The notes under the pieces were generated by a model. The model was given only the letters and a program-made list of their open reading frames with translations. It was not told where the DNA came from and searched no databases. Shown piece after piece: positions 10,593 through 20,448 of a stretch of DNA of 28,526 nt (positions are counted from its first letter, which is position 1; every line of letters starts with the position of its first letter). Both the position numbers and the translations under genes were made by a program. Origin of the DNA: Azolla pinnata (Eukaryota > Streptophyta > Polypodiopsida > Salviniales > Salviniaceae); contig JBBBWG010005225.1 of the NCBI GenBank assembly GCA_037176905.1, positions 1-28,526 of the forward strand. The letters are read 5' to 3'.

Positions 10593-10877
10593 AATGAAAC
10601 CGCAAACATCGCACAGCAGAAGCGAAACCCTTTTTCATCACATTTCCGTTTTTCCTCCAATAATTATCATTATTATTACATATTATGATGACAGTGACGA
10701 TTATAATTTACGATTTATTATATATATTTGGCTTTTTGCTGGATTAAAAAGGGAAAGCGACAGCGACGAGAAAAAATAAAGGAAGAAAGAAAATGGGGAA
10801 AACAAAACGTGTGCCTTTTGTTTTTAACCTCTCTTGCTTTGTTTTTTTCCTCTTTCCTTGAAAATGGCAAATTCCTT

Positions 10878-10926
10878 CTCTCTCTCTCTCTCTCCCTCTC
10901 TTGTTCTTGGCTCTCTCTCTCTCTCA
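10878..10926. repeat. (CT)n microsatellite
   Basis: Two CT runs separated by TTGTTCTTGG. The whole 10700-11135 stretch is pyrimidine-rich and has no other recognisable feature. Confidence 0.88.
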
Positions 10927-11139
10927 ACTTTTTCCCCAACGAAAAGAAAGTGAAATGATCTTCTTCTCTCTTTTTTTCTTCTTCCTTTTATTTTGCTGTA
11001 TGTATTTTATCGACTTATTGGTTCCTTATTTTGAAACAAAACTGCTTTACCGCAATTTGTCTGCCCCACGTGGACGCAATTTCTTAAGGGGCTTTCACTC
11101 CACTTCTTTCTTCTTCTTCTTACATTACTACAGTTTTCA

Positions 11140-11465
11140 GCACTCTAGGATTTCCTAATGTTGAGCCTGTGGACCCAAACCAAGCCGTTTAACCGATCTG
11201 TTTAACCAGCTCAGCGCTCGACGGCTTGACATGACTCGGCTCAAGCTTCATATTTTTCATAACTTTAGGACTTTCTAAAGTTGGAGCCATACGCGCACGC
11301 GTGTGTGTGTGTCTATGTAATGCATCGTTAGGAACTTGCAACTAGGAATGGCATATGCTCTTGGCTTGAACCGAAACCGAGCCGTTTAACTGAGTTTATC
11401 CGGTTTAGTGGCTTGGTAGCTTGGCTTGACTCCGCTCAAGCTTGAGATTTCTTAACTGGTTTTAC
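11140..11465. repeat. two degenerate copies of an ~200-bp dispersed-repeat-like unit
   Basis: The order 'AGGA(C/T)TTCCTAA..GTTGAGCC, AACC(A/G)AGCCGTTTAAC, GGCTTGAC(A)T, CGGCTCAAGCTT' occurs at 11147-11250 and again, diverged, at 11265-11445. GCTCGGCTCAAGCTT-like wording is common in plant dispersed repeats, but no terminal repeats or coding capacity identify the class. Confidence 0.45.
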
Positions 11466-12074
11466 TTTGGTTGGGCTCGGCTTGGGCTTCCAGTGCCTCA
11501 ATTTGACAGGCTTGGAGCCGTTAAGCTATAGTTAAGCCAGTTGAGGAATCGATTGTTGGAAAAGATCCATCGTCTTTTCTTGTGCCTCGATAAGGTTCTT
11601 CAACTCCCATGTCCTTTCATTTTTACGAACTTGCCAACAAGTGAAGATTATTCGGACCTCTTGTATGTGGACCAAAGAAGTCGGTGTATAAAAAGAAAGA
11701 AAAGAAAGAAAGAACAATACATGAACATATCTGCTTAAGCTGACATGACCCAAATTGTGTGTATGTGTGTGTGTGTGCGCCTTTGCCTCTCTTGAATGGC
11801 GCACATGGAATATGTCTTGCTTTTATATATATCTATTGCCCAAATGAAGTAGTCCGCCATCTGTCCGTAATATGGGCACGTTAACCTACTATAAGACACA
11901 TCAAGAACTTAACCTACTTCTAATGTGCCCGGAAAGGAAGGTGAGAGGGCCATTCATGTGGCTTGCATGATCTATTCTAATCCCATTCATCCCCAACACA
12001 AACACGCTCTTTCTTTTTTTAACTACTTCAAACTAACAAAAGAAACCGTATAGTTTTGGCGCAAAAGGAGTGTC
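11466..12074. other. no gene recognised; short microsatellites
   Basis: Contains a (GAAA)n run at about 11690-11715 and a (GT)n run at about 11757-11779. The ORFs here are short and mostly products of these runs. Confidence 0.5.
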
Positions 12075-12299
12075 TCAATAATGCAATAATAACACATCTG
12101 ATGAATGTGATGTGGTTTTTGTGGGCTCTTTCAATGATTGATAGACCATCCATTCTTGAGCTTGACTTCTAATGTTGCCGACAGCTTTGAGCAAGCCAAT
12201 TATATTGTCCGTTGGCATCTCTCCCTCACCATTGAAAGAAATAGTAGGTGGCGATGCAATACACACACACTCAATACCATGGTGCATCTGCCCAAATCT

Positions 12300-12780
12300 T
12301 CAGAAACTTTCACATACTTCTTACTACCTTATTAGAATGCCCTTTGAAATCATGCAAATGTAACTTAAGAGAATGTATTACTTCTGACCAGCAAAACCCT
12401 TCAAACATCTCACCTTCCATAGAGTCCACATGGTCACGACCGATATTACTTGCAGACGAGTATAGACTACCCCTGTTGTAGGGCATTCCCACTCGCTCCA
12501 GCAAAAGTAAGATGACATCCGGTCCATTGCCTAGATGGAAAGCACAAGTCAATCATTTCTTCTCATTTAATGTTTGTCGCCCAGTTAACTCTCCTGAAAC
12601 AGCTGAACCCCATATGGACACAAACTCACTTGACAAATAAAATTCTTAAAACTCCTTTTTAGCTGCTGAACACTCTCACAATGAGATTCTTGTAAACATC
12701 TACAAAAAACACTTACCGAATCAACACCAGATCTTCTCACCCCACATCTTATAGACAGAGCTCTATGCACTAATTGCTAA
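12300..12780 (-). pseudogene. weak LINE-like C-terminal remnant
   Basis: On the minus strand a frame reads CAFHLGNGPDVILLLLERVGMPYNRGSLYSS. It resembles the F-x-LGNG-x-x-I-x-FW-x-D-x-W-G segment after the reverse transcriptase in plant non-LTR (LINE) proteins, before their zinc-binding-RT domain. Upstream residues are fragmented by stops. No RT core is visible. The call rests on one motif and may be wrong. Confidence 0.28.
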
Positions 12781-13264
12781 CGAAAAACTGAAATCTTCCA
12801 AATTCTAGACCAAAAAGTTTTTGGCACAATGTCAAAAGTTTCATACTCATCCCAATACTTCTTGATAGTTGGGTGTCTCTGTTTACTTCCTTCAACGTAT
12901 TTTGGAAAAATTGACATGGAGGCTCTAGCCTACCAGGTTGCCTTCACACAAATTGCAATGAGTCCCAATCCAACAGAGACAAAAGCTTAAACAAATACAC
13001 CCATAACTTAGTATTCTTTTTATCATTGTCAAAGGTTCTGGATCAATGATAACCTTTTTCTAATCAAAACAATTAATCAAACTCTAAGAAAATTACAAGT
13101 AACTAGTATCTCAGTTTCCCGACTCACCTTATATAATGTCCCTAATAGAGCCACTATAAACAATGAGTCCCAACTCGACCCCAATCTACACAGTGAGAGG
13201 CGCAAACCCACCCAATCAACATAGCAGCCACCCAAGCTACATTTTGATTTTTTTTATTATTATG
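12781..13264. other. AT-rich, nothing recognised
   Basis: No ORF, RNA gene or repeat end was recognised. If the LINE-like trace at 12300-12780 is real, its upstream part would lie here, but I see no conserved RT motif. Confidence 0.4.
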
Positions 13265-13346
13265 AAGTTGGGGCAACATACAAGGCTACAAAGTTAGACT
13301 AATAGAGTCCAAGCTAGGGCAAACCCCTTTTAGGCCTATTATAAAA
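13265..13346 (-). repeat. diverged copia LTR scrap
   Basis: The words GTTGGGGCAAC, ATACAAGG, CCAAGCTAGGGC and CCTTTTAGGCCTATTA occur in the same order as in the copia LTR at 14189-14534 (GTTGGAGCAAC, ATACAAGC, CCAAGCTAGGGC, CCTTTTCGGCTTATTA). The match is short and gapped. It abuts the L-family LTR that starts at 13348. Confidence 0.4.
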
Positions 13347-13347
13347 G

Positions 13348-13764
13348 TGTTAGCCCTTCGAAGTGAAATACTAAGACTATTTAAAGATAGGTACAATAGA
13401 AGATAGTCATACAACAATTGTAGGACTCGTACACATAGTTCATACTAGATTGTACGAACTTCGAACCACAAGATCAATCCAAGATAAATTATTAGAAAAA
13501 ATAACTCTTATTACAAATATACATCTCTCGACCATTATACAATAAGCCCCTCTGCTTTATATTAAAGACTTGTGTCGCGTTTCTCCCACGAATTGTTATT
13601 GTTATTTACAAGGTGTTGTTACATTCTTTGAATGTTTCGACTATTCTCACAGTCCGTAATACTATGCGTCCTTACGGATCTACTTCTTAGACCCGACCCA
13701 TACTGTTACGTCATTATTATACTATTACGGATTATTTCGTAATGCCACAATTTTACGGACGACA
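13348..13764 (-). repeat. L-family Ty3/gypsy LTR, old copy
   Basis: It begins TGTTAGCCCTTC like the LTR at 14667 and ends near GACGACA, about 417 bases later, just before the shared block TGTCGAACCCATA. Body motifs such as runs of TTACG/CGTAA and a degraded TATA (minus AATATAAAGC) agree with the family. On the minus strand it follows the tail of the extra ORF (13765-14188), so it is the 3' LTR of an L element. It is clearly older than the 14667 copy. Confidence 0.65.
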
Positions 13765-14188
13765 ATTTGGCACGCTTGTGAGACAATGTCCTACATGTCG
13801 AACCCATAATTGCGCAAAAAGAAAAAAATTGCCGCTCAAAAAGAATTTACGAGGGTGCTCGTTCAGTTCTCATTTAGCATGCCCAAAAATGAGGGTTCCA
13901 CGGCCTCCTCTTCATCCTCTTCATTCTCTTCAACAGCTTCCATTAGAGTGCTTGGTATGAGTGGTTCCACTACGCCTTACATGTCCTCTTAAAGGTTATG
14001 AACAATATCTTCATGCCTACCTAAACAATTCCTTTACTTCCTCGTGGTGCCTTTGTGCGATCCGCATAAAATCCACCATTAGGTTCTGCTGCACTACTTC
14101 GTAGTTACCCCTGTCCACCTTCCAAAAGCTTGGTCCTCGTAGTTCTTGGTTGGCTTTGTCTGTTTGTAGTACATGCAACTCGACAGCT
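13765..14188 (-). pseudogene. 3' end of L-family extra ORF, second copy
   Basis: Reading from 14188 leftward, a frame gives VELHVLQTDKAN, SFWKVDRGN, VVQQNLMVDFMRIAQRHHEEV. It parallels the end of the extra ORF at 15300-15520 (TELQVLRADKPT, GFWKLDKAN, AVQKNLTTDFMRIALTHREEI). The rest of the ORF is missing because the copia fragment at 14189 interrupts it. Non-coding 3' sequence then leads to the LTR at 13764, as in the better copy. Confidence 0.7.
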
Positions 14189-14534
14189 TGTATTGGGAGA
14201 GACCGTCAGGTGGAACAAGGCACTAACTTCAAGCAGTATGTTGGAGAAGTCAAGAGGTAGATTAGGACAAAGAGAAGATCATATCTGAAGGAGGAGGCTT
14301 CAAATCTAAGGCGTTAAGAACTGGCGGTAAAGGTACAAGAGAGAGTGACAAAGAGGGATAGGCACAAGAATAGAACTTCTATTCACAAGAGTTGGAGCAA
14401 CCAACTTTGGACGGCCATACAAGCTTGGTATTTATACCCCCAAGCTAGGGCTGAAGCCTTTTCGGCTTATTACAAATATGAGCCGTTCACTTATGGAAAG
14501 TGTGAACACGGCCATTAGATGCCCGTATTCGACA
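14189..14534 (-). repeat. Ty1/copia 3' LTR
   Basis: The reverse complement runs TGTCGAATACGGGC... to ...CTCCCAATACA, 346 bases. It matches the plus-strand copia LTR at 26257-26598 throughout, including the GGGGGTATAAATACC core (TATA box at 14429-14436) and GTTGGTTGCTCCAACTC. No primer-binding site follows its inner end, while a purine tract precedes it, so it is the 3' LTR. The outer end falls inside the extra ORF of an L element, i.e. the copia inserted there; flanking 5-mers do not match, so the other half is not simply adjacent. Confidence 0.85.
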
Positions 14535-14543
14535 CTCCCCCGT
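14535..14543 (-). other. copia polypurine tract
   Basis: On the minus strand ACGGGGGAG lies directly against the TGTCGAA start of the LTR, the position and composition of the primer for plus-strand DNA synthesis. Confidence 0.6.
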
Positions 14544-14666
14544 AATGGGCGTATTCCAAAGAATCCGTAAAAAGAAAAAGAAAAAAGGATATAAAAATTT
14601 TACAGATCCAACAAGGGGCTGATATACTACGGAAAAGTACAATTGTAAAGGTACGATCATAAAGGG
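14544..14666 (-). other. 3' internal end of the copia element, truncated
   Basis: About 120 bases between the polypurine tract and the outer end of the L LTR at 14667. No coding sequence was recognised. The copia element is cut off here by the L LTR. Confidence 0.4.
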
Positions 14667-15079
14667 TGTTAGCCCTTCAGATTAAAAACTAAGACTAGGT
14701 CGTGGTTGAATATGAATGGTAGTACGATCATACTACTACGATAGTATGATAGTAAAGTTATAAATAGTACGATCGTAAACTCCAACACTTTCTCAAGCAT
14801 AGAACACAAGAAAGGCAGAATCGACACAAGATAATGGACACGAATCGTTGTATTGCTTATTTAATTTCCTCAATCCTCGGACTCCTTTACATCTAAGCCC
14901 TATGGCTTTATATACACACTTGGTACCCTTTCAGATCTCTAAGTCATCTGATTACCTTGCGTCGGTTCGGATCTCTCTTCATAGATTTTTCGATTTTTCG
15001 ACTAAGTATTGTTTCCATAATTTCCGTAATATTACGAATTTACGACTTACGTCGTACTTTCGTAATATTCCGGCCAACA
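14667..15079 (-). repeat. L-family Ty3/gypsy 3' LTR
   Basis: It reads TGTTAGCCCTTCAG on the plus strand and ends GGCCAACA, 413 bases, so on the minus strand it is TGTTGGCC...GGGCTAACA. The first 60 bases on that strand match the plus-strand LTRs at 20449 and 22369 nearly base for base. A TATATAAA promoter box (minus) sits at 14907-14914. It follows the extra ORF, and no primer-binding site follows it, so it is a 3' LTR. No good polypurine tract is seen just upstream, which is odd. Confidence 0.85.
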
Positions 15080-15171
15080 CTATGGCATGCCCGTGTGACA
15101 GTGTTCCACACGTCGAACCCATAGTTCGTAAAAATACAGTACGATACAACACGATACTGCAATGCGAGGTT

Positions 15172-17962
15172 TTAATCCTCATTCAATACGTGCAAAATTG
15201 AGGGTTCGGCAACATCGTCGTCCTCCTCTTCTTCCTCCGGAGCTCCCATCTCTGGCACTGCTGGTACGACTGGCTCCGCTACGGGTTCCATCTCTGCGTG
15301 CATTGCCTGAACATTTTCTTCATGTTGTTCAAACAGCTTCGTAATCTCCTCACGGTGTGTGAGGGCTATCCGCATGAAGTCGGTTGTTAGATTCTTCTGC
15401 ACCGCTTTTTAGTTGGCCTTGTCTAACTTCCAAAATCCAAGTCCACAAAGATCCAAGTCCACAAAGTTCCCGGTTGGCTTGTCTGCTCGAAGCACCTGCA
15501 ATTCCGTCGCCTGTTCGGACCAGCTCTGTAATGTCGTAGCCGTTGCGACCTCGATCTCAGTTTTAGTCTTCTCCCGAAATTTGTCGACGATTCTTTTGAG
15601 ATTGGCCTAAGCAAGATATGCTTTCTTCCTAAGCTCGTCTTGTAGTTGATCGACCTCCTTTTAACGCTCATTACCGAGATTCCTAGCCTTTCGTACGTCC
15701 TTGCGCAACACCGCCAGTTCCATCTTCAATGGTCTTAATTCCTCCTGAAACTGTCGGGCACGTCGTACTACGCCATTCTTTTCTTCATTGAGCTTCGTAA
15801 CTTCCGCGGTCATAGTCACAACTTCCTGTTATAACCGGTCATTTTTCTCGGTCGTACTTTCGATATCCGCCGTAAGTCGTGTTTGGATCCGCTTCCACTC
15901 TGCGCTTCTCTTTTTCTGCTCCTCCTGAAGAATCTGGAAAGCATCGGAAATTTTCCGTGCCTCCCTCATTGCCTCCTCCGCATCCGTTTTTGCCACGCCA
16001 AGCCGTCGTTTGAATGACTTGACATCCGCTTGAGCTTTCTAAGCTGTCCCCGTAGTTTTTTTGCATCGGTACGAGCCCTTCGTTCCGCCTCGAGCTCCGC
16101 TCGTACCTCTGCCAACTCCGCGTCCTTAGCGTCCATTGCCCGCTTGAGCACCACCTGCTCTTTTTCCGCTTCCGTGAGAGCCGCGACTTTTCGCTTGAAT
16201 GCGTCTTCATAGTTGACGACATATCTTTTCTATACTTGCACATCACGCTCCACGGTCGCTGAATTCTGAGCTTCAATCCTTTCGCTCCATTCGCACACTT
16301 TCTCCATCGTCTTTTCTAACATCATCATAATTTCGTGCGCGTCCTCACACGTCGAACGAACCTGTGTCTCTGCTTTTACTCTGCCAACCGCCACGGCCGT
16401 AGCCGCCGTACTCATGGGAGACGATGGATGGCTTACTAGAACGGTCTCCCGTTCGATTTCCGCCTGCTACTATGCGATCTCCTTGGCCACTTTGGTTACT
16501 TCAAGCATCGGTGCGCCGACCGTCTCCACGACTGGCCCTTCGCTGTCGGTCGGTGGCTGCACCTCATCCGTACTTCGTACGGGTTCGACGATTATTTTGT
16601 CCTGTACACTCATCACCTCCGTGGCCTAAACTGCGCGTTCCTCTGTGCTATGTACAGAATTCGTCGAAAGTTCGGCCGTACTTCCCGGCCTTCCTTCCTT
16701 TGCAACGGCTTCCGCGGTTGGTGCGGAGCTTGTCGTCTTTAACCGTATGACGATACGGCCTTCGGATTCTCGTAACGCCGATATCCTCCTCTTTTTCCGT
16801 TTCTCCTTCGGCGATGTTCTCGGGGGTTCGGGAACAACATGCGTTCTCTCCTCTTCCTCTTCGAAGGTCATGATTTCCACCTCCGAGTCTAGCTCTGCCT
16901 CCCCTTCTCTGACTTGCGTCCTGTCGGCATCCCACACTTGGGGTGCGATCGGGATCCGTTCTTCGAGATTCCAAGTCGGAATCTGGATCTCCGCTACTTC
17001 CGCTTCCGCCGCCGCCGTGGTTGCTCCTGAGTCCGGATAGGGAGCTCGGCCTCTGCCTCTGGCGTCGCTTGTCGTACAGCTGTTGAATCCAATACTGGTG
17101 CCGCCAGCTTGAGTCCTATTGGCACGGTGCGCACCGTCATTCATCGTAGGGGTCTGGATGCCGGGAACTGTATGACTGAAATCGTACCCGTTTCCTATGT
17201 CCTTGATGCCGGTCGTCGTAGCCGCCGCCATAGCCTCCGCGGCTCCTCTTTTGCGGTTGCCGCTTCCGGAATGTGTTCTTGCGCGGGTGACGACCCCGAT
17301 GTCCCGATCTCCCAGATCGGTTCCAGCTCGGGCACCGCAAACGCCTTTCCCTTGGCGGTATCTCGGCTCGCTGGGCGCTCCTTCGGTCCCAACTCGGGCA
17401 CCGCCGGCTCTCGGCTCGCCGGTCGGCTTTCGGGTCATTCCGTCCCCGACGGTGGCAGGTAAAGCATACCCAGCCAATACGCCAGGTTGGGGGTATGACT
17501 CTTCCGAGTTGCCGTGACTTCTCGGATCAGGGCATCCGATGTGATTATGGCCCAGTCCAGGGCCCTGTTCTCCCATCCGGCAATGATGATGCTACCGCGG
17601 ACCTTGGTCACTGCATAGAGGCTCTACTGCAGCAGCATCCACTGCATGCAGAAACTAGTGTACTCCTTAAACGACGCGCTCCGCCCGCCGGTAATTCGGA
17701 ATGATTTCGCCGTCGGCGAATACTCGCCGAAACACTCCGTGAGGGTCGAGTCATCGTACGTCTTGACCCGCTTTTCTCCGCCTTGCTCCAAATCGAGGAA
17801 TGCCCGGATGGCTTCCGGGGACATCTCGTCGATGTTCGCCCGCTCTAGTGCTTCTTCCTGATTCGCCCATGGCGTCGCCTGGCCGACGCGCAAATAGCCG
17901 CCTAGGCCTTGTTGATTGAGGTGGGCCACTAGTCGAGAGGACGTCTGTTTGGTTGGCCTCAT
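15172..17962 (-). pseudogene. L-family extra ORF: unknown domain, Pro/Glu linker, long coiled coil, acidic tail
   Basis: The first ATG (17962, context GCGAAAATGAGG) starts MRPTKQTSSRLVAHLN. The N-terminal ~175 residues (to 17438) form a compact-looking domain with WANQEEALERANIDEMS, DLEQGGEKRVKTYDDS, SFKEYTSFCMQWMLLQ, SIIIAGWENRALDWAII and LAYWLGMLYLPPSGTE. A Pro/Glu-rich linker follows (PASRE/PAVPELGPKE repeats, then EEEEERTHVVPEPP and KEKRKKRR). From about 16420 to 15300 it is a heptad-rich coiled coil (KDAELAEVRAELEAERRART, KLNEEKNGVV, QDELRKKAYLA). The end is acidic (APEEEEEDDDVAEPS). TAG at 17624, further stops and at least two frame changes (near 17200 and 16020) break it. I do not recognise the family; it lies between integrase and the 3' LTR, where some plant Ty3 elements carry an env-like or other third ORF. 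Confidence 0.65.
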
Positions 17963-18036
17963 TTTCGCGATCGCCAATGCTCGATTTCTGTCGCAAAAAA
18001 CAATAATAGGAATAAACCAGTCTGCCGACCAAGCGG

Positions 18037-18044
18037 TATTTATA
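18037..18044 (-). promoter_or_regulatory. TATA box upstream of the extra ORF
   Basis: The minus strand reads CCTATAAATACCGC here, 75 bases before the ATG at 17962. A start about 30 bases downstream would give a leader of roughly 45 bases without an ATG. This is the right geometry for a plant core promoter and suggests the extra ORF may be transcribed on its own rather than only from the LTR. Confidence 0.5.
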
Positions 18045-18451
18045 GGTTAGGCGCGGCGGTTAAAAAAACCGAATTATTTTGATTAATAGGGTGCGCCGCC
18101 CGTCGTTTGCTAATTAAAGTGCGACGCCACGAAAATACTAATAACTTTTCGCCGGCCACGTCGCTTTTGCGTTTCTCAGATTGCCATACCAGGTAATGAT
18201 TGCTTTTCTTCACTAGTACCCGGAAAATTAACTGAGACAAAAGCTGGTTTTCACACGTGTGACCCTGCGTCAATTGTCAACATGTGCGACATTAATTCCT
18301 ATTTATTGCAGTACTAAGCTCTTAAATGCATCGAATGTTGACGATTCTGCCGACCACATCTCGCGAAAATCCACCGAATCTCTCCCGAATCTTTCCGAAA
18401 GCTCTTTTCGGTTGTAATTTTTTGGATCCTTTCGGACTCATGGCTGCACCG
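18045..18451. other. non-coding; presumed upstream region of the extra ORF
   Basis: No coding or LTR match was seen. It carries an inverted CACACGTGTG-like palindrome (ACACGTGT, a G-box core) near 18253-18262, about 290 bases before the extra ORF start, which could be regulatory. Confidence 0.35.
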
Positions 18452-18606
18452 TTCCGGAGTTCGTGCTTTCCGCTCCTTTCCGAAATTCGTACTTTCGCAC
18501 CTTTCCGGAATTCGTACTTTCCGCTTCTTTCCGGAATTCGTACTTTCGCACATTTCCGGAATTCGTACTTTCGCACATTTCCAGAATTCGGACTTTCCGG
18601 AATTCA
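18452..18606. repeat. 25-26-bp minisatellite, about six copies
   Basis: TTTCCGGAATTCGTACTTTC-type units start TTCG at 18460, 18486, 18511, 18537, 18562 and 18587 (spacings 26, 25, 26, 25, 25). Most copies hold a GAATTC. On the minus strand it reads as Lys/Arg/Glu-rich repeats (KYEFRK-type), but the period is not a codon multiple throughout, so coding is doubtful. Confidence 0.88.
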
Positions 18607-18984
18607 CTTCCCAGCCGCACTTTTCCGACATTCGGAATCCCTTTACACAGCCACCCTCCTTTGACCATGCCTGTTTCTTCCTACTCCATGAGACTCTACC
18701 GTCCCTTTCGCGATATCTAACTCAAATTCCTCCGGGCCCGACTCAAGTCCGTCTGACTCGATGTATCTACTATCTCTCATAGCCTGATACGATCGCGTCG
18801 CCACTTCCGTCACCTCACGGAAGGCATACTTCGGCGGGTCCTCCGTCGTACTTACTGTCCATTCAGCCTAGTACGATCTCGTCGGATCCCTGCCGTAAAG
18901 GTATGGCTGCTTTACTCTGTGTCCGCGGCCGAGACCCCTTTCGAAGCCTTGCCGGAATCGTCATTATGAAGAAAAGGGTTGGGT
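18607..18984. other. unassigned spacer between integrase end and extra ORF
   Basis: Follows the integrase stop on the minus strand (about 18910). A near-repeat of CCT(G/A)(A/G)TACGATC(G/T)CGTCG occurs near 18783 and 18870. No ORF is recognised. Confidence 0.35.
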
Positions 18985-19205
18985 GGCAAATTTCCGTAGT
19001 ACGGTTTTAGGCGAAATCTGTTCGCCCATTAGGGTAGTACTTCCCCGGAAAGAGTGCCCAGCTAGTACCTGCCACTCTTCTCGTTCACGATCCAGTATGG
19101 CCCCGTCCATCGTAATCGTAAGTTTTCGGGCATAAGGTCGGAACGGGACTGGAAAAGTAGTACGGCTTTGCCTTTTCCGAAGCGCAATTCATTCCGTTTT
19201 AAGTG
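18910..19205 (-). pseudogene. Ty3/gypsy integrase C-terminus (copy A)
   Basis: The minus strand reads RFGKGKAV, MPENLRLRWTGPYWIVNEKSG, LGTLSGEVLP and FRLKPYYGN. This is the end of a plant Ty3 integrase, where the usual wording is GPY-box (WTGPY), GTY-L-TL-G-x-LP, N-RLK-Y. The GPY/F module binds DNA during integration. One stop replaces the residue after GEVLP (TAG at 19032-19034 region). The upstream half joins directly to mid-protease at about 19210, so RT, RNase H and most of the integrase are deleted. Confidence 0.8.
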
Positions 19206-19210
19206 CCGGT

Positions 19211-20445
19211 CTACGAATGCCTTTCATAGCTATCATTCCGATTGGCTTGAACGAGCTACCATTCGCCATGCGCAGCGAAAACTTGCACGGCTCCCACTTT
19301 GTGTTCCCCCAACTGCCGACATGTGGCCATACTAATCACATTGACGCCAGATCCGCCGTCGATCGAAATGCCTGCGATTCTTTGCCCGCCCACGATGGCC
19401 TCCATGCTCGGGCACTCGCCGTCCATTACACGGTGATCTACTTCCGTGAGCTGTATTGCGGCTGCCGACGTCGTCGTCGTACCTTCCAAGGTACGTCGTA
19501 CCCCTTCTCGAAATCTTGGCACTAGCCGCAGCAAGTGCTCAAGCGTCATTGTGACTTGTATTCCCGCTAAATCCGAAATGTTGGGCTCCATTTTGCGGCC
19601 TAAAGTACCCGCGGGTTCCAAAATCGCCTGCTTGCTGCTCGCCGTACTCTGTGCGACCTGGGTCTGTATCTCGGCGTTTTGCTGTGCGTTCATCGCTTTG
19701 ACCCATTGTTGCGCCTGCTCTCGGACCCTATCCTACTCCGTCCATTGTTCCGTCCGAGCATGACTGCGAGTTGTCACCAGTTGTACGGCTAGCGTAATCA
19801 AGCTTACCGTCGACATTTTACTCGACGACGCTTCCCCCCGGTTTGACGCTTGGCGGGCAGGGGGGGGTGGGGAATCCCGCGCGAAGTGTCTGGGTTGACA
19901 ACAACGGAAGCAAAGTTAATCCTTTTCCGGCCTTCGTCGGTCCCACCTCCTGTTTCCCTGTGGCCTGGACGGACCGGCCTCTTGTCGCTGGTTGGCCTCT
20001 TCCTGTCGAAAGTGAGTATTCAGGAACTGGGGCCGACCACTGCGTTGGAACGGCCGTCTGCCGCGGTTACCTTGGTTGAACCGGTTGTGATTTCGTTGTC
20101 CCCGATTCTGGACCGGTACCGGTTCAACAGCCTGAACTGCTGGTGCGTTCTTCTGTGCCAGCAGGTTATATTCGCACATCGTCGTGGTGTGCGTCTGTGC
20201 TTGGCACAAAGCGCAACGTTGCATACACTCCACGTTGGAATGTACAAATTGCAAGCACAGCGTGCACTGTACCGCTTGCTGGAAGGCACTTTCCTCTGCC
20301 TTCGGGGAGGGTGCGAGAGCGCGAAATTGGGACAACCCTAGTCCCAATTGCTGGTGATCCAAGTTTAGTGCCCTTTTGACGATCTCTGTTAAGGGCACTA
20401 TGGAAGAATCCATCAAGGCGAAGGAAGACCGTAGCGGTTCCCGTA
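19211..20445 (-). pseudogene. L-family gag (C-terminal half) and truncated protease, copy A
   Basis: Starting mid-gag next to the LTR at 20449, it reads REPLRSSFALMDSS, a pair of CCHC knuckles (CTLCLQFVHSNVEC; CALCQAQTHTTTMC), a basic/Gln-rich stretch, a third knuckle (CFRCCQPR...), the DISDLAG-like linker (here NISDLAG) and the protease strand ISIDGGSGVNVIS. A TAA at 19916-19918 replaces Gln (copy B has CAA). After RQLG the frame shifts and at PIGMI the sequence jumps to the integrase end. It is a deletion derivative sharing one frame with copy B. Confidence 0.88.
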
Positions 20446-20448
20446 GTG

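Larger units (their letters stand above)
8200..10690 (-). other. possible spliced minus-strand transcription unit, unidentified
   Basis: Several signs fit a plant gene reading leftward. A CT/CTT/CAG-rich leader at 10195-10690 precedes an ATG at 10141, opening a Ser/Pro-rich reading frame of 100 residues (MDSVSNSSNASMISTDFEAP). A good splice donor (CAG/GTATGA) sits at 9801/9800, a pyrimidine-rich acceptor candidate at about 9630, and a donor (AAG/GTGACT) with acceptor (TTTTTCAG) frame a possible intron at 8260-8410. I could not join exons into one long frame or match any family; downstream pieces contain stops. It could be a gene with short coding exons, a long non-coding RNA or a pseudogene. 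It is the only gene-like region of the window outside mobile elements. Confidence 0.25.

Noticed and set aside
10195..10660. Overlapping ORFs with poly-Leu, poly-Ala, poly-Glu/Gly on both strands
   Set aside because: They are translations of CTG/CGG/GGAGAA microsatellites in several frames and show no domain; more likely leader sequence.
16645..17517. Plus-strand ORFs of 106-131 codons opposite the extra ORF
   Set aside because: The minus strand carries the coherent Pro/Glu and coiled-coil protein and belongs to the element; the plus frames look like antisense shadows.
18452..18606. CRISPR-like regular repeats
   Set aside because: Units are contiguous without unique spacers and the context is a plant genome; it is a minisatellite.
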